DNA from: Phycisphaerae bacterium
Lineage (GTDB): Bacteria > Chloroflexota > Anaerolineae > 4572-78 > J111
NCBI GenBank assembly: GCA_028285035.1
Contig: JANQQF010000036.1
Location: forward strand, 1-64,000
Length of the DNA stretch: 64,000 nucleotides
Reading direction: 5' to 3'
Positions 37,146 through 45,509 of the stretch are shown here, in pieces (the first letter of the stretch is position 1; each line of letters begins with the position of its first letter). The notes under the pieces were generated by a model. It ran no database searches, was not told where the DNA came from, and saw only the letters and a list, made by a program, of their open reading frames with translations. The translations under genes were made by a program, and so were the position numbers.

Positions 37146-37247
37146 ATCTGTAGAGTTGTCAAGAGTACTATGTCGTGCCAGAATTATCGCTGATGATCAT
37201 TATGAAAATTCCTGCTAAATATTTTAGAGGTTGTAAAAGGTGTATTC

Positions 37248-38714
37248 ATGGATCAATCAAAAACCATTTGGCTTATCGTAATAGCTTTTACCAGTCTACT
37301 CATCGGCTGTAGTAGAGAGCAATTGTTGCCGATGTCTGAAACGATGGAACTCAAACTTAATGATGCTCATTTTGATATCGATGAGGATTGTACTTACTTT
37401 ATTAGCCCCACAGGCGATGATACCCAGGCAGGAACTGAGAGAGAAGCCCCTTTTCAACACATCAATCACGCTGCACAAATAGCCAAGGCCGGTGAGACAA
37501 TCTGTGTGGAGGCTGGAATGTACAAAGAACAAGTCGTACCAGCCCATTCTGGTAATGAAGAAGCTGGTTACATCACTTATCTAGCGTTGGAACCGAATGA
37601 GGTGATGCTTGATGGTGATTATCAATTCCCTGACCGTGGTGTCCATTGGCACGATGGGCTGTTTTTTGTCTCGAACAAGAGCTACCTGATTATTGAAGGC
37701 TTTATTGTAAAAAATTCGTTGGCTGCTGGGATTTATGTGGGGGATGGCTCGCATAACATCATTATTCGTAACAATAGTACGGATGCAACCTGGAGTTCAG
37801 GGATCGGGGTATGGCATTCCGATAGCATCGAAGTGTATAGCAACGAAATTCAACAGGCCAATTATGGGGATCATCACTTTGATGATGGGCGTGTGGCTAA
37901 AGAGCAAGAGATGCTAACCATTGCGGCCACCACCAATTTTGATGTCCATCACAATTATGTTCATAACGGCGTAATCCTTGAACCCGAGATGATTGGGGGT
38001 GCTGAGGGGATTGATGTTAAAGAAGGTAGTCAGTTTGGTAAAGTGCATCACAATCGGATTGAAGGCTTGCCAGATAATCTAGGCATTTACATTGATACCT
38101 ATGGCCCAACCGCACATATCGAAGTTTACAATAATTTTATCGATTGCACCCACCCTATGACGAATGGCATTCAGGGCATTGTTCTAGCTTCGGAAACATC
38201 TCATCCTTTGAGGAACATCGACGTGTACAACAATATTATTATCAACTGTGTTTATGATGGCATTTTGGTCGCAGATTGGAGTACGGGTGATATCACAAAT
38301 ATCAATATTGTCCACAATACTGTCTTGAATAATGGGCGGGAGGATTTTGGTTGGGGCGGCGGTATTTCAGTACAAACGGACCTTGCTCGGCAAGTTTATA
38401 TTGGCAACAACATTATTAGTGATAACGGAAATTGGCAACTTTTCTTGATAGAGTCTGATGCTATTACAGCCAGCCATAATCTAATCAACGGCCCCAACGA
38501 TTATATCGATGGGGCCTTAGAGACCGCATTAGGCGAGAACCCCATTGTTGCGCCGCCAAAATTTATTGATGGAGCGCAACAAAATTTCAGATTGGCCGCG
38601 GACTCGCCGGGGGTTGCTGTTGGTAATGAAGACCTGCCTATTCAGGTTTTATTTGATTTTTATGATCGCCCGCGTGGCAGCGCAGTCGATGTAGGCGCCT
38701 TGATTTCTGAATAA
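37248..38714 (+). CDS. Paralogous beta-helix lipoprotein without the linker
   Basis: This 488-aa protein has a signal peptide with lipobox LIGC (Cys near residue 21). Only about 25 residues separate the lipid anchor from the beta-helix domain, where the paralogue at 35189 has a long Thr/Pro linker. The domain aligns throughout with the first copy: DCTYYF-like start, IIIRNNSTDATWSSGIGVW, EIQQANYG, NLGIYIDTYGPT and others. DNA identity is patchy, so the duplication is not very recent. It should sit closer to the membrane than its sister. The stop is only 16 bp from the end of the converging beta-propeller gene. Function is unknown; carbohydrate binding or lysis is a family-based guess. Confidence 0.9.
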   Translation: MDQSKTIWLIVIAFTSLLIGCSREQLLPMSETMELKLNDAHFDIDEDCTYFISPTGDDTQAGTEREAPFQHINHAAQIAKAGETICVEAGMYKEQVVPAHSGNEEAGYITYLALEPNEVMLDGDYQFPDRGVHWHDGLFFVSNKSYLIIEGFIVKNSLAAGIYVGDGSHNIIIRNNSTDATWSSGIGVWHSDSIEVYSNEIQQANYGDHHFDDGRVAKEQEMLTIAATTNFDVHHNYVHNGVILEPEMIGGAEGIDVKEGSQFGKVHHNRIEGLPDNLGIYIDTYGPTAHIEVYNNFIDCTHPMTNGIQGIVLASETSHPLRNIDVYNNIIINCVYDGILVADWSTGDITNINIVHNTVLNNGREDFGWGGGISVQTDLARQVYIGNNIISDNGNWQLFLIESDAITASHNLINGPNDYIDGALETALGENPIVAPPKFIDGAQQNFRLAADSPGVAVGNEDLPIQVLFDFYDRPRGSAVDVGALISE

Positions 38715-38730
38715 GCATTCACAACTGTCC

Positions 38731-40572
38731 TCAAACCTTCCAGACGACACCACCCAATTCTAAAACATAAAGTGTTTGATCAGATTGATCCGGCATCACA
38801 GCCACATCAATCAAACTTCGCCGGGCTGGCTCTTCAATGGTTTCCCAATCGGTCCCGTCCTCTGTGCGGAAAAGTTGGCTCGGGGTGAGGGCCAGCAAAC
38901 TCCCTGAAGGTAACGGTAACAGGCGATTGATGGTGTTTTCAGCCTCCAGATTCCGTTCCCAGCCTGAGCTGGTCGCTCGCCAACAGCGTTTGCCAATGGC
39001 GATGATGGCTCGCTCGTTGACGACTGCAATCTGTATAGATGGCAGAGCCGTTTCGACCTGCATTAGTTGCTTCCAGGTGGCCCCATCGTCAGCCGAAGCC
39101 CAGACAGTAGCCCGTTTGGTTGGAATGTCGTAAGTTCCAGCCAAGAGCACGTGCGTCGCCTCACGACCCTTTGCCTCAGGGAGCGTTAAGGCAGGCAGGG
39201 CTTCCAGCGCAATGATCGGGGTCTCTTTCTTCGGGGTGTAAACCACTTGCCAAGATTTTCCATCATCAGTCGTCTGATACACCAGACCCTGAGATGTGCC
39301 AGCCCACCCCGAACCTGTTTCGCTGAAACAAAGTCGGGTGACTTCTATCTGATCAGTATCAAGCAAGCTTTGCCACGTTTGACCCTGGTCATCAGTCCGT
39401 AGCAACCCCTGACTGGTGCCAACAAACAAAGTTTCGGCTTGGGCGGCGAGCGTTAAAATTGGGAATTTATCGGTGACACCCAAGATGGCTTGCCAGCTAG
39501 TTCCCTGATCTGATGAACACCAAATACCTTCCCACGGGCTAAAGGCCCATAGGCGATCGGCCATTGCTTCTAAACGATTGATCGGGCGGCCTGCTAAATT
39601 TTCTGTCGGTTGCCACGTTTCGCCGGTATCTTCTGAGACTAACAGGCCTTGATGATGTAAGCCTGCATAAATTTGTTTAGAATTACCCCCTATCGAGAGC
39701 ACCGGGCCTTGATCGGAGGCGACGGATTGCCAGCTTAACCCACGATCACTGGAGCGGAAGATATCACCTTCGCCCGTCGCAGCAAGACACACCTCATTTT
39801 TTGCATATTCGGGATGAAGCCAAATGCCATTAATGGGCGGATAATTACCCGTTTCATCAGAGTGGGTGATCCCTTCGCTATAGGCTTGCCAATTTTTGCC
39901 CCGATTGAGGGATTTGAAGATGCCATGCTCCTCTGTGCCGACAAACATCGTGCCGTCCTTCTCGAAATTTGGACTTAAGGCAATGCTCAGAATTGCAAGA
40001 TCATCGATGCCGAGATCCCATCGTTCCCAAGAACGGCCTGCATCAAAGGATCGATGTAAGCCTTTCGCCGTAGCCGCAAAGATGATTTTGCGGTGTCGCC
40101 AACTAGGGGTTGTGGCTAGAGCTATCACGGATAAATCTCTAAGCCGTAAATTTGATAGATACCACGTCCGGCCTTTGTCCGTTGATTTCAATACCCCAGC
40201 CCCATTTGTGCCAGCAAAAATAGTGCTGTCCTCTTCAAAATTAGGAGATGGGGTAAACCAAGTAATCGGCTCGCCATTAAAGGGGCGCTCATAGTTTGAT
40301 CGGCCAATTTGCCCCTGAAACCACGTTTGTCCCCCATCGTTAGAGGTGACAAGCTCACCTTGACCGCCCCCTACAAGCACCATTGAACCGATACAATTTA
40401 GGGCACTGATCTGTGAGAGTGGTTGAGTTGAGACAGGGATCCATTGATTGTCATCTTGATAAAAGACTCCGGCCCCTGTACCCAGCCAAACACGACCGGT
40501 TGTGTCATTTGCGATATTAAAAACAGTCCCACCTGATGCGATGAGACCGAGGTGTTTCCAATCATTTGTCAT
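38731..40572 (-). CDS. Asp-box (BNR) beta-propeller protein, cytoplasmic type
   Basis: In this 613-aa protein at least ten Asp-box motifs of the type S/T-x-D-x-G-x-T/S-W are visible, such as TSNDGGQTWF, STDKGRTWYL, SSDRGLSWQS, TDDQGQTWQS and SADDGATWKQ. They are spaced 40-60 residues apart, as in two stacked or one large beta-propeller (sortilin/Vps10 or YCF48-like). There is no signal peptide or membrane helix, which is unusual for this fold. AGGA precedes the start ATG at 40572. The sialidase active-site residues are not evident, so a binding or scaffold role is more likely than hydrolysis. It converges with the second beta-helix lipoprotein gene. Confidence 0.88.
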   Translation of the reverse strand: MTNDWKHLGLIASGGTVFNIANDTTGRVWLGTGAGVFYQDDNQWIPVSTQPLSQISALNCIGSMVLVGGGQGELVTSNDGGQTWFQGQIGRSNYERPFNGEPITWFTPSPNFEEDSTIFAGTNGAGVLKSTDKGRTWYLSNLRLRDLSVIALATTPSWRHRKIIFAATAKGLHRSFDAGRSWERWDLGIDDLAILSIALSPNFEKDGTMFVGTEEHGIFKSLNRGKNWQAYSEGITHSDETGNYPPINGIWLHPEYAKNEVCLAATGEGDIFRSSDRGLSWQSVASDQGPVLSIGGNSKQIYAGLHHQGLLVSEDTGETWQPTENLAGRPINRLEAMADRLWAFSPWEGIWCSSDQGTSWQAILGVTDKFPILTLAAQAETLFVGTSQGLLRTDDQGQTWQSLLDTDQIEVTRLCFSETGSGWAGTSQGLVYQTTDDGKSWQVVYTPKKETPIIALEALPALTLPEAKGREATHVLLAGTYDIPTKRATVWASADDGATWKQLMQVETALPSIQIAVVNERAIIAIGKRCWRATSSGWERNLEAENTINRLLPLPSGSLLALTPSQLFRTEDGTDWETIEEPARRSLIDVAVMPDQSDQTLYVLELGGVVWKV

Positions 40573-41037
40573 TTCATCATCCTGTGTAAGAAATTGCAGT
40601 GAGCCATCTTAAATTGTTTTTGGTTAAATTGAAAATTTGTGCAGAAACCTTGAACAGAAATTTGGCTAATTTGAAGCGGATAGGTGTAAAAATTTAACAA
40701 AATCGGTTATGATTAAGTGAACCGGAAGAAGTCTTAAAAAAACGAATATTTGAAATTGTGAAAACTGTATCTATAGAAGCTACGCACTTAGGTGCTCGAA
40801 CCAATGCGCTTCCTTGGTTCGAAGGACGTGACGCTCTGCGTCACACCAGCTATCTTGCAAGACTGCGTAACTCCCAATCCAAATGGACATACAATCCGGT
40901 TTATTGAATATGACAAAATACAGAGGCATTTCACCCAAACTTACTATTGTAAATTAAATAAAAATATCTGACTATACACTTTACAAATCGAAATAGTCTA
41001 TCCTGCATTCGTTATAAATATGCTAAAGGACTTCGTC
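40573..41037. other. Upstream region of the NRPS locus
   Basis: About 465 bp lie between the leftward beta-propeller gene and the first NRPS-locus gene. It contains a double-hairpin element (annotated separately) and AT-rich DNA from 40900 onward where the NRPS promoter should lie. I find no strong -35/-10 pair and no gene with a credible start. Confidence 0.6.
40797..40844. repeat. Double-hairpin repeat-like element
   Basis: CGAACCAA (40797-40804) pairs with TTGGTTCG (40814-40821). Directly afterwards GTGACGC (40828-40834) pairs with GCGTCAC (40838-40844). Both stems are perfect. The surrounding GC-rich block (about 40780-40880) contrasts with its AT-rich flanks and looks like an inserted dispersed repeat. 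Confidence 0.55.
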
Positions 41038-42873
41038 ATGATCTTCTCTTCTATCCATCATTTATTACAATATCAAGCTGATCAAACCCCCAGCGCTCCC
41101 GCTGTTTTAGGGGTAGATCGCACCCCCTTAACCTACGGTCAGTTAGTTGAACATGTTCAACAAGTGATTGACCAACTTAATGCATTTGGTATTGGTCGCA
41201 ATGATCGGGTGGCAATTGTTTTACCCAATGGCCCGGAAATGGCAATGTCATTTCTCTCGATTGCCTGCGCCGCCACCTGTGCGCCTCTAAATCCGGGCTA
41301 TCGTGCCCCCGAATATGATTTCTATTTGTCCGATTTGGCTGCTAAAGCCTTAATCATTCTCAAAGGAATGAACTCCCCGGCCATCGAGGTGGCCCAACAA
41401 CGCAATATTCCTATCATTGAATTAACCCCAGCCGTAGATAAAGCTGCCGGCTTGTTTACGCTTTCTGGCGAGACGCAACCGTTAACCGCCGAGGTTGGTC
41501 CCAGCCAGACGGATGACGTGGCCTTGGTTTTGCATACATCAGGGACAACCTCTCGGCCAAAAATTGTGCCGCTCATTCACCGCAATATTTGCACCTCGGC
41601 GCACAATATCGGCCAGACCCTACAACTAACACCCCAAGATCGGTGTCTCAACGTGATGCCACTCTTTCACATCCACGGCTTGATGGCTGCGACCACCTCT
41701 TCTATGGCAACTGGGGCCAGCGTTGTCTGTACCCCAGGCTTTTATGCTCCGAAATTTTTTGAATGGATGGCCGAATTCAAGCCAACGTGGTACACCGCTG
41801 TGCCGACGATGCATCAGGCTATTTTGGCGCGGGCAGCGGGTAATCGTGAAACCATTGAAAACGTTCCCCTACGTTTGATCCGCTCTTCCTCCTCTTCTCT
41901 ACCCCCACAGGTGATGAAGGTGCTGGAAGATACGTTCGATGCCCCGGTTATCGAGTCCTATGGGATGACCGAGGCGGCCCACCAAATGGCGAGCAATCCG
42001 CTGCCACCAGCGGCTCGTAAGCCTGGCTCGGTTGGGGTTGCGGCTGGTCCGGATGTGGCGATTATGGGCGAGGATGAAGATATGCTGTTGCCGCAGGGTG
42101 AAACCGGCGAGGTCGTCATCCGGGGTCAAAACGTTACTCTGGGCTATGCCAATAATCCTGAAGCGAATGCCAACGCCTTCCCTGGCGAAGGCTGGTTCCG
42201 CACGGGCGACCAAGGCCGTATCGATGATGAGGGATATTTGTTTTTGACTGGACGTCTAAAGGAGATCATCAATCGGGGTGGAGAGAAGATTTCGCCCCGT
42301 GAAGTGGATGAGATTTTGCTCGATCACGCTGATGTGCGCCAAGCATTGACCTTTGCGATGCCACATCCAACCTTGGGTGAAGCCGTTGCCGCTGCGGTGG
42401 TGTTGCGGGACAATGCTACAGCCGATGCGCTGGCTCTTCGTCATTTTGCCACCGATCATTTGGCAGACTTCAAGGTGCCAGAAAAAGTGGTCATTTTGGA
42501 CGAAATCCCCAAAGGCCCTACTGGAAAATTGCAACGCATTGGCTTGGCGGAGAAATTAGGGGTAACGAGTGACGAAGTTACCTCAACCTCCTCTGAAGCC
42601 CAGTTTGAGCCGCCTCAAGGTGAAATGGAGGTATTTTTGGCCGAAGTTTGGGGTGATACTTTAAATGTCGACAAAGTAGGGCGTCACGATCGCTTTCTTA
42701 ATTTGGGCGGTGACTCTATAACGGCTACTCGGTTGGTGGCCCGTCTTCGTCAAAGCTTGGAGGTTGATTTGACGTTGATTGATTTTTTTGAAGCCCCCAC
42801 AATTGCTCAACAAGCCCCCATTGTTGAGGCTTTACTCATATCTGAGGACACCTGGGTGGAGGGTGAAATTTGA
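41038..42873 (+). CDS. Acyl-CoA-synthetase-type adenylation domain fused to a carrier domain (A-T)
   Basis: This 611-aa protein has an adenylation domain (about residues 10-500) closer to oxalate/fatty acyl-CoA ligases than to NRPS amino-acid domains, with HTSGTTSRPK, ESYGMTEAAH and the C-terminal lysine region PKGPTGKL. A phosphopantetheine carrier (about 525-595) follows with LGGDSITA. AAAGGA lies 8 bp before ATG 41038, which is preferred to ATG 41020. It would activate a carboxylic acid (not necessarily an amino acid) and load its own carrier, so it may start the assembly line. The next gene overlaps it (TTGA), indicating coupling. Confidence 0.9.
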   Translation: MIFSSIHHLLQYQADQTPSAPAVLGVDRTPLTYGQLVEHVQQVIDQLNAFGIGRNDRVAIVLPNGPEMAMSFLSIACAATCAPLNPGYRAPEYDFYLSDLAAKALIILKGMNSPAIEVAQQRNIPIIELTPAVDKAAGLFTLSGETQPLTAEVGPSQTDDVALVLHTSGTTSRPKIVPLIHRNICTSAHNIGQTLQLTPQDRCLNVMPLFHIHGLMAATTSSMATGASVVCTPGFYAPKFFEWMAEFKPTWYTAVPTMHQAILARAAGNRETIENVPLRLIRSSSSSLPPQVMKVLEDTFDAPVIESYGMTEAAHQMASNPLPPAARKPGSVGVAAGPDVAIMGEDEDMLLPQGETGEVVIRGQNVTLGYANNPEANANAFPGEGWFRTGDQGRIDDEGYLFLTGRLKEIINRGGEKISPREVDEILLDHADVRQALTFAMPHPTLGEAVAAAVVLRDNATADALALRHFATDHLADFKVPEKVVILDEIPKGPTGKLQRIGLAEKLGVTSDEVTSTSSEAQFEPPQGEMEVFLAEVWGDTLNVDKVGRHDRFLNLGGDSITATRLVARLRQSLEVDLTLIDFFEAPTIAQQAPIVEALLISEDTWVEGEI

Positions 42874-45449
42874 TTATGAACCCAACCGTTGATCTGACTT
42901 ATCTCGCTCAACCAATCTCCACCCATTTTGAGCAACAAGTCTCCCTGTATGGGCAGCGCCTTGCGGTTAAAGATCAAACACAGGCTTTAACCTACGATGC
43001 TCTAAATCAAAAGACGAACCAATTGGCTCACAGCCTGCTGAGTGTGTCTCCTGAAGCACAGACACCAATCATCTTATTATTCGATGAGGATGTTTCAGCG
43101 ATTGTAGCTTTGTTAGGGGTGTTAAAAGCGGGCAAGATTATTGTGCCACTTTCGCCTCGATTTCCCAAAGCACGTTTACAGGCAATGGTAGAACATTCCG
43201 AAGCTGAAATCATCGTAACGAACCAAAAGAATTTTAGTTTGGCTGAGGAAGTGGCGAATAACGCGGAAATACAAGACATCATCAATATTGATGATTTGAG
43301 TGTAACCCTTCCTGTGACAAACCCTGAATTAGGGATTTCCACAGATGATGTATCTGCCATTCTTTATACCTCAGGCTCAACCGGTCAGCCTAAAGGGGTG
43401 ATGCGTCGGCAGCGAAATGCGCTGTTGCATGTCTGGCATTATGGCCAGCAAAACCATATTTCCCCTGAAGATAACGTTGCTCTCGTCTTATCGTACACGT
43501 TTGCTGCCGGACATCCAGAGATTTTTGTGTCCTTGCTGAATGGGGCCACCCTCTGTATCTATGATGTGAAATCACGAGGGTTGACTGACTTAGTGGATTG
43601 GATTGATCAGGAAAAGATTACCATTTTTCATCCGTCGGTCACACTTTTTCGTCATTTTCTGGATATCTTGCCTGAAGGCAGTCAAGTGCCGTGGGTCCGA
43701 GCGATTGTGATAGGTGGGCAAACTGTGAATTTGGCAGATACGGTTCGTTTTAAAGCCCATTTTTCGCAGGATTGTTTGCTCATCAATCAATTAGCCTCAA
43801 CTGAAACCAATATGGTGGCCAGATTTTCGATGGGTCACGAGACAATTCTGGCTGATGATGTCGTGCCAGTTGGGTATCCCGTTGCAGGCCAGACAGTCTT
43901 CCTTTTAGATGACAATAAGCAACCAGTTGTAGATGGTGAAATTGGTGAATTGGTGTTGCGTAGTCGTTTTGTGTCGCCCGGTTATTGGCGGTCGCCGGGC
44001 CTGACAGAAGCTGTCTTTCAGCCGGATCCCGATGATCCAGACTATACCCTTTATTTTTCCGGCGATTTAGCCCGACGCTTACCAGATGGTTGTTTGATCC
44101 ATTTAGGGCGCAAGGATTTTCTGGTAAAAATTCGTGGGTATCGAGTTGAGTTAGCTGAGGTAGAGCGTGCCTTGGAAAGTTTGCCGATGGTCAAAGAAGC
44201 AATTGTGATTGCCCATGAAGTTCAGGCAGATGAAAAACAGTTGGTGGCCTACATTGTGCCGACCTCGCCAACCGAAATGTCAATGAGTGCGGTACGAACC
44301 GCCTTGCAAGAGATTGTGCCTGACTATATGTTGCCCAGCCTCTTTTGCTTTTTGGAAACAATGCCTTTAACGGTCTCAGGTAAACCAAATCGACAAGCCT
44401 TACCCGATCCCGCATCAATTCAAGCTAACCAAGATACACCCTTCGTTGCTCCTCGTGATGCCCTGGAAACCAACCTTGTCACATTGTGTGCTGAGGTGCT
44501 TAATCGAGATCAGGTTAGTATTCACGATAATTTCTTTGAGATTGGTGGTCATTCACTGCTAGCGGCTCAGTTATTGGCGCGGATCGATAAGACTTTGGGA
44601 TACAGAGTATCTTTGACAACTTTGTTTCAATCGCCGACGATGGCCCAACTCGCTGAGGCGTTGCGTACAAACGAGACACCGAGTGGTAGAACCTCGCTCA
44701 TTCCCATTCGAACCGAAGGAACAAAGTTACCTTTTTTCTGTTTGCCCGGTAATTTAGGCAATGTTTATACCGATTTGATCGCCTTGGTCAAACACCTTGA
44801 CCCTGACCAACCGTGTTATGGGTTGCAGGATGGTCCCCACAACCCTTCAAAAATCGAGACGGTGGCCGCTCATTATCTGGCCGAAATCCGAACTGTCCAA
44901 CCTAACGGACCTTATGCTTTAGTTGGGGTTTGCGGCGGGGGAACGATTGCCTTTGAAATGGCTCAGCAGCTCATCGCCCAAGGAGAAAGTGTTCGCCTTT
45001 TGGCCTTGATTGAACCTGCTCCTTTTCCTGTTTCCAAGGTCAGTGCGATTATTGATTTTGGTCGGGTTGTAATCAATCATGTAAGACGACGCTTGTGGCA
45101 TCATACTGACAATTTTATGCAAATGGAACGTGGTGCCCAACAAGCATTTGCGGGAATGAAACGTAAATTGATTGCCAATATGTGGGCCAATCGTCGATAC
45201 TTCCCCAAAGTTTACCCTGATGTCGTGGACCTATTTTTGGCCGAAGATACGTTGGCTCAGCCAAACCATCCTCGTCATCGTTGGCAATCGATGTCCGCAA
45301 TAAAAACAAGGCTCCACGCTATTCCAGGTGATCATAATGCAATTACGGGGACAGATGACGCCTATATTGAAGAGGCCTATATGCAGGTTGTGGCTGAGAT
45401 ATTGAATGAACGGCAGAGTGCGGGCCTGAGTTCTCAGATATTGATATGA
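42870..45449 (+). CDS. NRPS-like A-T-TE protein
   Basis: This protein is up to 859 aa long. The adenylation domain (about 10-510) contains YTSGSTGQPKG. A carrier (about 525-590) has GGHSLLAA, and a type I thioesterase (about 605-850) ends in GDHNAITG. No condensation domain is present. At the position of GrsA Asp235 the sequence reads TFAAGHPE, so the Asp that holds the alpha-amino group is absent and an alpha-amino acid substrate is unlikely. The thioesterase nucleophile motif is GVCGGG, with Cys instead of Ser. GGAGGG at 42858-42863 fits a TTG start at 42870 that overlaps the previous stop; ATG 42876 is the alternative. Early placement of a thioesterase is odd for a linear assembly line. 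Confidence 0.9.
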   Translation: MIMNPTVDLTYLAQPISTHFEQQVSLYGQRLAVKDQTQALTYDALNQKTNQLAHSLLSVSPEAQTPIILLFDEDVSAIVALLGVLKAGKIIVPLSPRFPKARLQAMVEHSEAEIIVTNQKNFSLAEEVANNAEIQDIINIDDLSVTLPVTNPELGISTDDVSAILYTSGSTGQPKGVMRRQRNALLHVWHYGQQNHISPEDNVALVLSYTFAAGHPEIFVSLLNGATLCIYDVKSRGLTDLVDWIDQEKITIFHPSVTLFRHFLDILPEGSQVPWVRAIVIGGQTVNLADTVRFKAHFSQDCLLINQLASTETNMVARFSMGHETILADDVVPVGYPVAGQTVFLLDDNKQPVVDGEIGELVLRSRFVSPGYWRSPGLTEAVFQPDPDDPDYTLYFSGDLARRLPDGCLIHLGRKDFLVKIRGYRVELAEVERALESLPMVKEAIVIAHEVQADEKQLVAYIVPTSPTEMSMSAVRTALQEIVPDYMLPSLFCFLETMPLTVSGKPNRQALPDPASIQANQDTPFVAPRDALETNLVTLCAEVLNRDQVSIHDNFFEIGGHSLLAAQLLARIDKTLGYRVSLTTLFQSPTMAQLAEALRTNETPSGRTSLIPIRTEGTKLPFFCLPGNLGNVYTDLIALVKHLDPDQPCYGLQDGPHNPSKIETVAAHYLAEIRTVQPNGPYALVGVCGGGTIAFEMAQQLIAQGESVRLLALIEPAPFPVSKVSAIIDFGRVVINHVRRRLWHHTDNFMQMERGAQQAFAGMKRKLIANMWANRRYFPKVYPDVVDLFLAEDTLAQPNHPRHRWQSMSAIKTRLHAIPGDHNAITGTDDAYIEEAYMQVVAEILNERQSAGLSSQILI

Positions 45450-45509
45450 ATACCTGGGGCCAGAAGATTAAGGCTGACCAATTAATTGGTTACTCCAGAG
45501 GGAAATCAG

